Source: Methanomassiliicoccaceae archaeon UBA113 (GTDB taxonomy: Archaea; Thermoplasmatota; Thermoplasmata; Methanomassiliicoccales; Methanomethylophilaceae). From it: a DNA stretch of 22,191 nt. The notes under the pieces are model-generated. The model saw nothing but the letters and a program-made list of their open reading frames with translations, did no database searches and was not told the origin of the DNA. Positions 9,023 through 16,321 of the stretch are shown here, one piece after another (position 1 is the first letter of the stretch; every line of letters starts with the position of its first letter). The stretch covers positions 1-22,191 of the forward strand of contig DAXB01000001.1 in the NCBI GenBank assembly GCA_002506175.1. The letters are read 5' to 3'. The translations under genes and the position numbers were made by a program.

Positions 9023-11659
9023 TCATTCCGAGGACATCCTTCTCAGGACGTACTGCAGGATACCGCCGTTGGCGATGTACTCAACCTCTGCGGGCACATC
9101 CACTCTGCATATGGTCTTGAACTCGAGTTTCCTTCCGTTCTTGTAGGCGGTGACGTAGATCTCGCTTTTGGGCTCGAGGTCTGAGAGGTCTATGTCGAAG
9201 GTCTCCGTTCCGTCCAGCTGGAGGGTCTCGCAGTTCTGTCCGGGGAGGAACTGCAGAGGAACTATTCCCATTCCGACGAGGTTGGATCTGTGGATCCTCT
9301 CGAAGGATTCCGCTATGACGGCCCTGATTCCGAGGAGGTATGGCCCTTTGGCGGCCCAGTCTCTCGAGCTTCCGGTTCCGTACTCCTTTCCTGCGAGGAC
9401 GATCAGAGGCGTCATGTCCTCCTCGTACTTCTGCGAGGTCTCGAAGATTGTATCTACAGATCCGTCGGGCATGTACTTGGACTGGCTTCCCTCGGATCCC
9501 GGGACGAGCTGGTTCTTGAGCCTGATGTTGGCGAACGTTCCGCGGACCATCACCTCATGGTTGGCCCTCCTGGATCCGTACGAGTTGAAGTCCTCCTTCT
9601 TCACGCCTTTGGCGAGGAGGTACCTTCCGGCGTCTGACTCGGGCGCGAACGCTCCGGCAGGCGAGATGTGATCTGTGGTGATCGAGTCACCCAGCTTGGC
9701 GAGGCATCTCGCCCTCTTGATGTCCTTGATCTCAGGTTCCTCGAAGATGTCGTCGAAGAACGGGGGGTTCCTGATGTATGTGGAGTCCTCGTCCCATCCG
9801 AACAGAGCGGAATCGCTGCACTCGACTGCGTCCCACCTTGCGGATCCCTTGAAGATCTCACTGTACTTGGCGATGAAGGTCTCTCTGGTGACATACTTCT
9901 CTGTGATCTCGGCGATCTCCTCGTCCGAAGGCCAGATGTCCTTGAGGTAGACATCCTTGCCGTTGACGTTGGCCAGCGGTTCCCTGTCGAGGTCGATGTC
10001 CACGCGTCCGGCGATGGAGAATGCGACGACGAGCGGAGGGGATGCGAGGTAGTTGGCCTTCACGAGAGGGTGGATGCGCCCCTCGAAGTTCCTGTTGCTC
10101 GATGCGATGGCTGCGACCGCGAGGTCGTTGGCCTTGATGGTGTTACTGACCTTATCGGAGAGAGGTCCGCTGTTTCCGATACATGTCATGCATCCGTATC
10201 CGCAGACCTGGAATCCGAGCTTCTCCAGATAGGGGAGGAGTCCCGAGTTCTTCAGGTACTCCGTGACGACCCTGGACCCGGGTGCGAGGGATGTCTTGAC
10301 GTAGTCCTTCGGCTTGAGTCCTAGTTCCGCTGCCTTCTTGGCGACGAGTCCGGCCGCGATCATGACCGAGGGGTTGGATGTGTTAGTACAGGATGTGATC
10401 GATGCGATTACAAGCGAGCCGTCCCCTAGCTGATCTGCGAAGGGCTTCTTCCGCTCCTTCACGCCGAGAGCCTCGAGGGTCTCCGCGAACTTCTCCTTCA
10501 TCTCGGACAGGAGGATCCTGTCCTGGGGCCTCTTGTGTCCTGCGAGGCAAGGTTCTACGGTGGATAGGTCGAGTTCCAGAGTGTCTGTGTACTCTGGCTC
10601 TCCATCGTACCACATCGTCTGCTCTTTCATGTACTTCTCGACGGTGTCGATGTGGGCCTCGTCCCTTCCGCTGAGCCTGAGGTACTCGATGGTCTTCTCG
10701 TCCACCGGACAGTATCCCATGGTGGCTCCGTACTCGGGACCCATGTTGGCGATTGTGGCCCTGTCAGCTAGGCAGAGGTTCTTGTATCCGGGACCGTAGA
10801 ACTCGACGAACTTTCCGACTACGCCCTTCTTCCTGAGCATGTTGACGACGGTGAGGACGAGATCCGTCGCGGTGATTCCCGGCCCTAGCTTGTTGGTGAG
10901 CCTGAATCCGACGACATCCGGCAGCTTCATGTAGCTGGGCTGTCCGACCATGACGGCTTCGGCCTCGATTCCTCCGACACCCCATCCGACGACTCCGAGT
11001 CCGTCGATCTGAGTCGTGTGGGAATCGGTTCCGAAGCACGAGTCGGGGTATGCGAACTTCTTCCCGTCCTTGTCCTTGACATGGACGAGAGGTGAGAGGT
11101 ACTCCAGGTTGACCTGGTGGCAGATTCCGTTACCAGGTGGGACCGCACGGAAGTTCTTCAGGGACTTCTGCGCCCACTTGAAGAGGGCGTATCTCTCCCT
11201 GTTCCTCTGGAAGTCGAGCTGTTCGTTGAGCTCCTGTGCATCGTCCCTTCCGGCGTAGTCCGTGTTTACGGAGTGGTCGATGACGAGATCGACGGGGATG
11301 AGCGGGTTGATGAGCTCGGGATCTTTACCCATGTTCTCGACCGCATTCCTCATGGATGCAAGATCGGTGATGGCCGCTCCTCCGGTCAGGTCCTGGAGCA
11401 GCACCCTTGCGGGGATCCATGGGATATCACGGTCGGTGTTCTCCTTGGGGTTCCACGATGTTGCTGTGAGGACGTCCTCGTCCGTGATGACATCTCCGTC
11501 CCTCTGCCTGAGCATGGATTCGACTATGACCTTGATTGAATAGGGCATCTTGGAAAGGTCCTTGATGATGCCCTTGGATTCGAGATCCTTGAGGCTGTAG
11601 ATCTCTATCGTGCCTTCCTTGGTCTCGATTGTTCTGGTGCATTCTCCGACATCGGTCAT
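9023..11659 (-). CDS. acnA: Aconitate hydratase (AcnA/IRP type)
   Basis: This 878-residue protein is a full-length aconitase of the AcnA/IRP1 class, converting citrate to isocitrate through cis-aconitate. The [4Fe-4S] ligands are visible as C424 (ITSCTNTSNP) and C490/C493 (CMTCIGNSG); their spacing of 66 and 3 equals that of human IRP1 (437, 503, 506). DSHTTQIDGLG is near residues 207-217, and GSSRDWAAKGP marks the C-terminal swivel domain. A methanogen-type cell would use it to reach 2-oxoglutarate and glutamate. The start has GGAG about 12 nt upstream, after a TATA box within an inverted repeat. The inositol-phosphatase gene lies upstream in the same direction, 54 bp away, so co-transcription is possible in addition to the internal promoter. 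Confidence 0.95.
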   Translation of the reverse strand: MTDVGECTRTIETKEGTIEIYSLKDLESKGIIKDLSKMPYSIKVIVESMLRQRDGDVITDEDVLTATSWNPKENTDRDIPWIPARVLLQDLTGGAAITDLASMRNAVENMGKDPELINPLIPVDLVIDHSVNTDYAGRDDAQELNEQLDFQRNRERYALFKWAQKSLKNFRAVPPGNGICHQVNLEYLSPLVHVKDKDGKKFAYPDSCFGTDSHTTQIDGLGVVGWGVGGIEAEAVMVGQPSYMKLPDVVGFRLTNKLGPGITATDLVLTVVNMLRKKGVVGKFVEFYGPGYKNLCLADRATIANMGPEYGATMGYCPVDEKTIEYLRLSGRDEAHIDTVEKYMKEQTMWYDGEPEYTDTLELDLSTVEPCLAGHKRPQDRILLSEMKEKFAETLEALGVKERKKPFADQLGDGSLVIASITSCTNTSNPSVMIAAGLVAKKAAELGLKPKDYVKTSLAPGSRVVTEYLKNSGLLPYLEKLGFQVCGYGCMTCIGNSGPLSDKVSNTIKANDLAVAAIASSNRNFEGRIHPLVKANYLASPPLVVAFSIAGRVDIDLDREPLANVNGKDVYLKDIWPSDEEIAEITEKYVTRETFIAKYSEIFKGSARWDAVECSDSALFGWDEDSTYIRNPPFFDDIFEEPEIKDIKRARCLAKLGDSITTDHISPAGAFAPESDAGRYLLAKGVKKEDFNSYGSRRANHEVMVRGTFANIRLKNQLVPGSEGSQSKYMPDGSVDTIFETSQKYEEDMTPLIVLAGKEYGTGSSRDWAAKGPYLLGIRAVIAESFERIHRSNLVGMGIVPLQFLPGQNCETLQLDGTETFDIDLSDLEPKSEIYVTAYKNGRKLEFKTICRVDVPAEVEYIANGGILQYVLRRMSSE

Positions 11660-11674
11660 GCTGTTCTTTTCTCC

Positions 11675-11703
11675 TATAATAGGCTGATATTGTGTCTATT
11701 ATA
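11675..11703 (-). promoter_or_regulatory. Aconitase promoter with inverted repeat (candidate operator)
   Basis: An inverted repeat (TATAATAG at 11675-11682, CTATTATA at 11696-11703, 13-bp spacer) lies between the aconitase ATG and the gene upstream. On the minus strand the distal arm reads TATAATAG, 37-44 bp before the ATG, and is a good TATA box. The proximal arm falls where transcription should begin, followed by GGAG as a ribosome site. A repressor on this repeat would block both TATA and start. Confidence 0.5.
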
Positions 11704-11713
11704 AGATGGTGAG

Positions 11714-12499
11714 TCAATAGGGCTTGGTGTCGCCGTATTCTTCGGCGACTATGTGCCTGATGACATCGAGGTTGGTCTGGTTATTGGCGGCCAGAACCGG
11801 TGAGGGTTTGTTGAAGTCGACGGGTCCGCCTATTCCGCAGAACACCCCTCCAGCTTCTTTGACGCATGTCAGGGCGGCCGCATGATCCCATGGGCTGAGG
11901 CGCACCTCGAAGTAGAGATCTACGGCGCCTTCGGCCAGCATCGCCAGCTCGCATGCTGCGCTCCCAGTACGGCGGATGTCGTTGCATACCTCGTACATCT
12001 TCTCGCTCACTCTGAAGCATCCGGGTGCCAATGCCTTGTTGTAGCAGCTCCATGCGGTGCAGAAGAGTCCGTTGGCGGCCGGTCTCGAAGACACGTGCAT
12101 CGGTTCGCCGTTCTTGAAAGTCCCTTTCCCTATCTCGGCGCTCCATAACGTGTCTGTGAAAGGATTGTTCACGAACCCGATGAACGGCTGGCCGTCCTTG
12201 AAAAGCGCGACGGATATCCCGACCATGGGGACACCCATGGAGAAATTAGCAGTGCCGTCTATCGGATCGACGATCCAGGTGTAGCCTCTCTCCTGAATGT
12301 CGTTATCGTCGCCTTCTTCCCCCTTGAAAACAGAATCGGGGATCAGCGATGTCAGCTCCTTCTTAAGGAACAGTTCGTTCTCCAGGTCGGCCGATGTAAC
12401 CAGGTTCTCCTTGGTGCCCTTGTCCTCCACGGTGAAGGACACCGCATTGCGGACGCGTTTTCCGGATTCCCTGACGATCGATTCGATCCTATCGAACAT
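11714..12499 (-). CDS. Inositol monophosphatase family phosphatase
   Basis: A magnesium-dependent sugar-phosphate phosphatase of 261 residues, the usual family length. The metal-site motifs are in order: GEEGDD at residues 60-65, WIVDPIDGTANF from 75, and SPWDHAAA in the C-terminal part. Archaeal members often hydrolyse both inositol-1-phosphate and fructose-1,6-bisphosphate; the substrate is not decided here. The frame is open further upstream, but I choose the ATG at 12499: a TATA-like element lies 22-31 bp before it, GAGG sits 5-8 bases before it, and the protein then begins with a normal first helix (MFDRIESIVRESG). An ATG at 12538 would add 13 residues. The gene diverges from the HTH-regulator operon. 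Confidence 0.88.
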   Translation of the reverse strand: MFDRIESIVRESGKRVRNAVSFTVEDKGTKENLVTSADLENELFLKKELTSLIPDSVFKGEEGDDNDIQERGYTWIVDPIDGTANFSMGVPMVGISVALFKDGQPFIGFVNNPFTDTLWSAEIGKGTFKNGEPMHVSSRPAANGLFCTAWSCYNKALAPGCFRVSEKMYEVCNDIRRTGSAACELAMLAEGAVDLYFEVRLSPWDHAAALTCVKEAGGVFCGIGGPVDFNKPSPVLAANNQTNLDVIRHIVAEEYGDTKPY

Positions 12500-12520
12500 G
12501 TGTCCTCGAAAAACATCCGC

Positions 12521-12530
12521 ATCTATAAGA
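12521..12530 (-). promoter_or_regulatory. TATA-like box of the phosphatase gene
   Basis: Read on the minus strand the site is TCTTATAGAT, 22-31 bp before the ATG at 12499, and it lies within a short palindrome (CATCT-ATA-AGATG). The spacing supports a leaderless start at 12499. Confidence 0.45.
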
Positions 12531-12565
12531 TGTGGCATCAGAGTCACATCATGATTGTTACGTCG

Positions 12566-12598
12566 ATTAACGAATATGTGTTTCGTCAATATTATATA
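12566..12598 (+). promoter_or_regulatory. Promoter and candidate operator of the mevalonate operon
   Basis: TATTATATA at 12590-12598 lies 23-31 bp before the ATG at 12621. Directly upstream and touching it is an inverted repeat, ATTAACGAA (12566-12574) and TTCGTCAAT (12582-12590), with 9-bp arms, one mismatch and a 7-bp spacer. The position covers the BRE/TFB site. The HTH gene that follows makes autoregulation the natural guess. Confidence 0.5.
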
Positions 12599-12620
12599 CG
12601 CTGCTAAAATAGGCGGAATC

Positions 12621-13316
12621 ATGGTAGAAGAATTCAAGCAGAAGATAGCGGGAGAGATCGCGCTGTCTCCTGATCCCGGCAGAACCATCAGGAAATGGAG
12701 GGAGGAGTTCGGACTGTCGCAGCATCAGCTCGCGGACAGCATGGGCATCTCGCACTCCGTCATCAGCGACTACGAGTCCGGAAGGAGGAAGTCCCCCGGT
12801 GTCGCTGTGATCAAGAAGATGGTCGAGTCGTTCATAGAGCTGGATGAGGCCAGAGGGTCGCCGGTCGTGTCGAAGTACATCCCCGAGCACAAGCTGGACT
12901 GCATCCTGGCATCCGATGAGTTCCCGATCGGGGTGGACATGGATATGTTCATAGAGGCCATCGGGGGCAAGAACGTCAACCCCGATCAGGTCCCGTCCAA
13001 AGTGGTCTACGGATACACTATCGTGGATTCCGTCAAGGCCATCCTCAGTCTGGGTTCCGAGGATTACATGAAGATGTACGGATGGAACATCGAGAGGGCA
13101 TTGATCTTCACAAACGTCCACTACGGGCGTTCACCCATGATTGCCATACGCGCACACCCTTTGACGCCTGCGCTGGTCGTTTATCAGAAACCGGATGCGG
13201 TCGACCCGTTGGCAATCAAACTCGCTCGCCTGGAGCGCATTCCTCTGGTCATCACGGACGCAGAGGTACCAAACATCGTTGAGAGACTTAGTCAGCTTAA
13301 AGGAGTTGAGAATTGA
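12621..13316 (+). CDS. HTH (XRE-type) transcriptional regulator of the mevalonate operon
   Basis: A 231-residue protein with an N-terminal helix-turn-helix of the Cro/CI type (about residues 22-75: TIRKWREEFGLSQHQLADSM, then SHSVISDYESGRR) and a C-terminal domain of about 150 residues (GVDMDMFIEAIGG, YGRSPMIAIRAHPLTPALVVYQ) that probably senses a ligand. It resembles the archaeal regulators grouped as COG1709. The frame is open from 12555, but ATG 12621 is chosen because a TATA box lies 23-31 bp before it and the HTH then has a normal lead-in. Its TGA overlaps the next ATG by one base, so it is translated with HMG-CoA synthase. Control of isoprenoid synthesis is inferred from position. Confidence 0.8.
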   Translation: MVEEFKQKIAGEIALSPDPGRTIRKWREEFGLSQHQLADSMGISHSVISDYESGRRKSPGVAVIKKMVESFIELDEARGSPVVSKYIPEHKLDCILASDEFPIGVDMDMFIEAIGGKNVNPDQVPSKVVYGYTIVDSVKAILSLGSEDYMKMYGWNIERALIFTNVHYGRSPMIAIRAHPLTPALVVYQKPDAVDPLAIKLARLERIPLVITDAEVPNIVERLSQLKGVEN

Positions 13317-14368
13317 TGGACGTAGGAATAGTCAGTTACGGAGCATATGTTCCGAGGTACAGGATCAAGCCCGAGGAGATCGGCAGGATCTGGGGAGTCG
13401 ACGGAAAATCAATGGGAAAGGGTCTGATGATCAATCAGAAATCCGTCCCGTCACCTGACGAAGATGTCGTGACAATAGCAACCGAGGCCGCCAGGTACAT
13501 GATGTCCAGGGTCCCTTCAGTGGATCCCAAGGACATCGGGGCTATCTACGTCGGATCGGAATCGCACCCCTATGCAGTCAAGCCCACATCGACCATTGTC
13601 GCAGAGGCCATCGAGGCTACGCCTGCCATGACTGCAGCGGATATGGAGTTCGCATGCAAGGCGGGAACAGCAGGAATCCAGGCCTGCATGGGTCTGGTCG
13701 GAGCAGGCATGGTCAGATACGGAGTCGCTATCGGAGCGGATACATCCCAGGGAGCACCCGGGGACGCACTCGAGTACTCCGCATCCGCAGGAGGCGCCGC
13801 ATATCTCATCGGTTCCGAGAACATCATCGCCAAGATCAACAAGACGCTCAGTTTCACCACGGACACACCTGATTTCTGGAGGAGGGAGGGGCAGCCATAC
13901 CCCCTGCACGGAGGAAGGTTCACGGGAGAGCCTGCATACTTCAGACATATCACTTCCGCGGCGAAGATGATGCTCGAAGCAGTCGGCACCAAATCCGAGG
14001 ATTACGATTATGCTGTGTTCCATCAGCCAAACGGGAAGTTCCCCACCAGGGTGGCCGCACAGCTCGGATTCACGCCGGAGCAGATCCAGTTCGGTCTGCT
14101 CACACCCAACATCGGCAACACATACAGCGGAGCGGTCCCGCTCGGACTCGCCAACGTTCTGGACCACGCCAAGCCCGGAGACAGGATCTTCGTGACATCC
14201 TATGGATCCGGTGCTGGAAGCGATGCGTTCGACATCACGGTTACCGATGATATACAGAACTACAAGAGGGACAACGCACCTGTCCTGGAGAAGATCCTGG
14301 AGAAGGTCGTGTACGTGGATTACGGAACATATGCCAAGTTCAAGGGCAAGATCGTCATGTCGGAGTGA
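13316..14368 (+). CDS. Hydroxymethylglutaryl-CoA synthase (archaeal type)
   Basis: This 350-residue enzyme condenses acetoacetyl-CoA with acetyl-CoA to HMG-CoA, the committed step toward archaeal isoprenoid lipids. The catalytic triad of the thiolase fold is visible: E82 (VGSESHPYAVKPT), nucleophile C114 (MEFACKAGTAG) and H236 (VFHQPNGKFP). Length and sequence fit the archaeal subfamily, not the longer eukaryotic one. In Methanothermococcus thermolithotrophicus this enzyme forms one complex with thiolase and a DUF35 protein that passes acetoacetyl-CoA through a shared CoA site. The ATG at 13316 overlaps the regulator's stop; an in-frame TTG at 13313 is less likely. The ribosome site is GGAG about 10 bases upstream. 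The thiolase gene starts 4 bp after the stop. Confidence 0.95.
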   Translation: MDVGIVSYGAYVPRYRIKPEEIGRIWGVDGKSMGKGLMINQKSVPSPDEDVVTIATEAARYMMSRVPSVDPKDIGAIYVGSESHPYAVKPTSTIVAEAIEATPAMTAADMEFACKAGTAGIQACMGLVGAGMVRYGVAIGADTSQGAPGDALEYSASAGGAAYLIGSENIIAKINKTLSFTTDTPDFWRREGQPYPLHGGRFTGEPAYFRHITSAAKMMLEAVGTKSEDYDYAVFHQPNGKFPTRVAAQLGFTPEQIQFGLLTPNIGNTYSGAVPLGLANVLDHAKPGDRIFVTSYGSGAGSDAFDITVTDDIQNYKRDNAPVLEKILEKVVYVDYGTYAKFKGKIVMSE

Positions 14369-14372
14369 TATC

Positions 14373-15542
14373 ATGAGGGACGTAGCAGTCATAGGAGTAG
14401 GAGTCACCAAGTTCGGTGAGCTTTGGAACAAGTCCTTCAGGGACATCGGAATCGAAGCCGGAGCTAAGGCCATGGCGGATGCCAACCTCTCGGGAAGCGA
14501 GATAGACGGTATTTTCATCGGCAACATGTCCGCAGGACGTTTCATCAATCAGCAGCATATCGATGCGCTGGTCGCGGATTATTCCGGAATGGCGACCAAC
14601 CACATCCCCGCAACGAGGGTCGAGGCAGGAGGAGCATCCGGAGGAGTCGCATTCAGGCAGGCAGTCATGGCGGTCGCATCGGGAATGAACGATGTGGTCA
14701 TGGTCGGAGGTGCCGAGAAGATGACCGATCTCGACGATGCATCCATCAATTCCGTCATGGACGCGACAGCGGATTCCGAATGGGAGGCGGAGATGGGGGC
14801 GACGTTCGCATCCCTTCACGCCATGATCGCGCAGAGGATGATCTACGAGGGGACCGCCACACGCGAGGAGATAGCCTCCGTAGCGGTCAACAGTCACTTC
14901 CACGGAGCATTCAACCCGAACGCCCAGTTCAAGAAGGCAGTACCTATCGAAACCGTCCTCAAGGCCGGCCCGGTTGCGACACCTCTCGGAATGTTCGACA
15001 CCGCACCCATATCCGACGGAGCGGCATCGGTGATCCTCTGTCCTCTCGAGGATGCGAAGAAGTATACCGATTCATACGTCAAGGTAGCGGCATCCGCACA
15101 GGCAAGCGACACGCTCGCTCTCTTCCAGAGGCCCGACATAACATCCTACGGAGCGACCGTAGCGGCCGCTCAGAGAGCGTATGAGGCTGCGGGAATTACA
15201 GCACAGGACATAGCAGTCGCCGAGGTTCACGATGTCTATTCCGTTGCAGGAATCATGGCTCTCCAGGACCTAGGGTTCTACAAGAAGGGAGAGGCCGGCA
15301 AGGCCATGCTCAACGGAGACTGCCACTACGATTCGGGAAAGGTGGCGGTCAACACATCCGGAGGACTCAAGGCCCGCGGACACCCGATCGGAGCCACCGG
15401 GGTCGCGCAGATCGTGGAGATCGCTCAGCAGCTAAGAGGAAAGGCGGATAATAGACAGGTCAAGGATCCCAAGTACGGACTCGCACAGAGCGTCGGAGGA
15501 ACGGGTTCCGCCGTAACCGTCAGTATCCTGGAGGCGATCTGA
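14373..15542 (+). CDS. Archaeal acetoacetyl-CoA thiolase homologue lacking the catalytic cysteine
   Basis: A 389-residue thiolase-fold protein in the standard archaeal operon, where it should make acetoacetyl-CoA for HMG-CoA synthase. The fold motifs are clear: MRDVAVIGVG at the start, VVMVGGAEKMTD, AEVHD with H286, SGGLKARGHPIGATG with H337, and SVGGTGSA near the end. The odd point is the nucleophile motif. Archaeal homologues read VEAACASG; here it is VEAGGASG (residues 83-90), so G87 stands where the acyl-carrying cysteine belongs, a two-base change from a Cys codon. No nearby cysteine replaces it. The enzyme may be inactive, structural, or chemically different. Reading begins at ATG 14373, since earlier in-frame starts overlap HMG-CoA synthase. 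Its stop overlaps the next ATG by one base. Confidence 0.88.
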   Translation: MRDVAVIGVGVTKFGELWNKSFRDIGIEAGAKAMADANLSGSEIDGIFIGNMSAGRFINQQHIDALVADYSGMATNHIPATRVEAGGASGGVAFRQAVMAVASGMNDVVMVGGAEKMTDLDDASINSVMDATADSEWEAEMGATFASLHAMIAQRMIYEGTATREEIASVAVNSHFHGAFNPNAQFKKAVPIETVLKAGPVATPLGMFDTAPISDGAASVILCPLEDAKKYTDSYVKVAASAQASDTLALFQRPDITSYGATVAAAQRAYEAAGITAQDIAVAEVHDVYSVAGIMALQDLGFYKKGEAGKAMLNGDCHYDSGKVAVNTSGGLKARGHPIGATGVAQIVEIAQQLRGKADNRQVKDPKYGLAQSVGGTGSAVTVSILEAI

Positions 15543-15946
15543 TGTCATCCGTAGCAAGAGAGTGGAGGGAGATCCCTGGAAGGTACAACCTGAAGGGAAC
15601 CAAGTGCGGGAACTGCGGAAAGATATACTTCCCCGGACGCAGCTTCTGCCCCGTATGCCGCAGAGCAGGTATCGGAAAGATCGAGGAGTACGATGTATGC
15701 AGGACCGGAAAGGTGTTCACCTTCTCCGTTGTGCATGAGGCACCGGACTGCAACAACAGGCAGAAGCCCTACGCGGTCGCGATGGTGCAGACCGACGACG
15801 GAGTGATGATCACCGCGCAGCTTGTGGATGTCGAGTTGGACCAGATCCAGATCGGAATGCCCGTGCGCGCGGTACTCAGGAAGCTGGATGCCGATGGCGC
15901 ATCCGGAATCATCCGTTACGGTTACAAGTTCGTACCTATGGAGTGA
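15542..15946 (+). CDS. DUF35 zinc-ribbon/OB-fold protein (thiolase-HMGCS complex)
   Basis: A 134-residue protein with an N-terminal rubredoxin-like zinc ribbon (C22, C25, C36, C39; two CxxC pairs) and a C-terminal OB-fold (about 50-130), the standard DUF35 pair. In the archaeal thiolase/HMG-CoA synthase complex this subunit bridges the two enzymes and contributes the shared CoA-binding site. Translation is coupled to the thiolase by a one-base overlap (TGATG). A hairpin terminator follows 10 bp after the stop, so this is the last gene of the four-gene operon. Confidence 0.92.
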   Translation: MSSVAREWREIPGRYNLKGTKCGNCGKIYFPGRSFCPVCRRAGIGKIEEYDVCRTGKVFTFSVVHEAPDCNNRQKPYAVAMVQTDDGVMITAQLVDVELDQIQIGMPVRAVLRKLDADGASGIIRYGYKFVPME

Positions 15947-15955
15947 AACTCATTC

Positions 15956-15980
15956 GGGGCGGAAACGTCCCTCTTTTTTC
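15956..15980 (+). terminator. Hairpin terminator of the mevalonate operon
   Basis: GGGGCG (15956-15961) pairs with CGTCCC (15966-15971), with one G-U pair, around a GAAA tetraloop and is followed by TCTTTTTTC. Confidence 0.75.
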
Positions 15981-16013
15981 TATTTCTGATGGCTATTACA
16001 TCTTAAAGACATG

Positions 16014-16102
16014 ATTAAATATCAGTCAATTCGTAGTATCCAGTAACACCTGGTGGATGAGACCAGGCGGGCCTTTTGGGCCAAAGACCTGCTTAACGCA
16101 GG
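16014..16102. other. Structured intergenic stretch with three short hairpins
   Basis: Three stem-loops follow one another: CCTGGT/ACCAGG (16049-16067, 7-nt loop), GGCC/GGCC (16070-16082, TTTTG loop) and CCTGC/GCAGG (16088-16102). A TATA-like TTAAATAT at 16014-16021 on the plus strand would start a transcript about 25 bp later, just before the first hairpin. It could be a small plus-strand RNA, a long leader of the ABC-F gene at 16322, or the 3' end of the minus-strand peptide gene, whose stop lies in the third loop. Stems are short, so evidence is modest. Confidence 0.35.
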
Positions 16103-16200
16103 CCGAATATCACCAGAAGGTTGGCCACAAGCATGGCAACCTTCATGATGATATCGAGGACCTTTGTCCTCTTCGGGCGATTTGGAGAGTCTTCCTCCAT
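16093..16200 (-). CDS. Small 35-residue membrane peptide
   Basis: The frame encodes 35 residues: an acidic start (MEEDSPN), a basic cluster (RPKRTK, residues 8-13) and one hydrophobic helix (about 15-34, VLDIIMKVAMLVANLLVIFG). The charge layout predicts a single-span membrane peptide with its N-terminus inside. The start is chosen from a strong ribosome site, GGAGG at 16205-16209, 4 bases before the ATG; an in-frame ATG at 16251 would give 52 residues but removes the leader hairpin from the untranslated region. A TATA-like CTTTTATTT at 16255-16263 on the minus strand would start the RNA at about the foot of that hairpin. No family is recognised. The good ribosome site and TM helix make it more than chance, but it remains unproven. 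Confidence 0.5.
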   Translation of the reverse strand: MEEDSPNRPKRTKVLDIIMKVAMLVANLLVIFGLR

Positions 16201-16204
16201 ATTG

Positions 16205-16233
16205 CCTCCAGAGCCCGTAAACAACGGGCTCTG
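16205..16233 (-). promoter_or_regulatory. Leader hairpin abutting a ribosome-binding site
   Basis: A perfect 10-bp stem (CAGAGCCCGT 16209-16218, ACGGGCTCTG 16224-16233) with a 5-nt loop lies on the minus strand immediately before the peptide ATG. The first G of the GGAGG ribosome site is the last paired base of the stem, so folding could affect ribosome access. On the plus strand the hairpin is followed by a T-rich stretch (TGTTTCGTTTTC) and could be a weak terminator upstream of the ABC-F gene. Confidence 0.5.
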
Positions 16234-16321
16234 AACCTGTTTCGTTTTCATCAAATAAAAGAGAGAATCATTACATGTAGGATACATCTTAAACCAGGAC
16301 CAATATCCGGAAACGATTCCC

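Noticed and set aside
9668..10324. A 218-codon plus-strand open frame inside aconitase, and similar antisense frames at 5794-6393, 1782-2399 and 2698-3378
   Set aside because: Each is a shadow of a clear family member on the other strand and shows low-complexity composition with no domain.
12500..12688. An extended N-terminus of the inositol-phosphatase frame up to 12688
   Set aside because: It would overlap the promoter and start of the divergent regulator, and the extra residues look non-coding; the TATA spacing and GAGG favour the start at 12499.
13517..14548. A 343-codon open frame on the minus strand, opposite HMG-CoA synthase and the start of the thiolase gene
   Set aside because: It mirrors strongly coding plus-strand genes with intact catalytic motifs, and its translation is Cys/Ser/Arg/Asp-rich without any recognisable domain. 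Long antisense frames are expected at this base composition.
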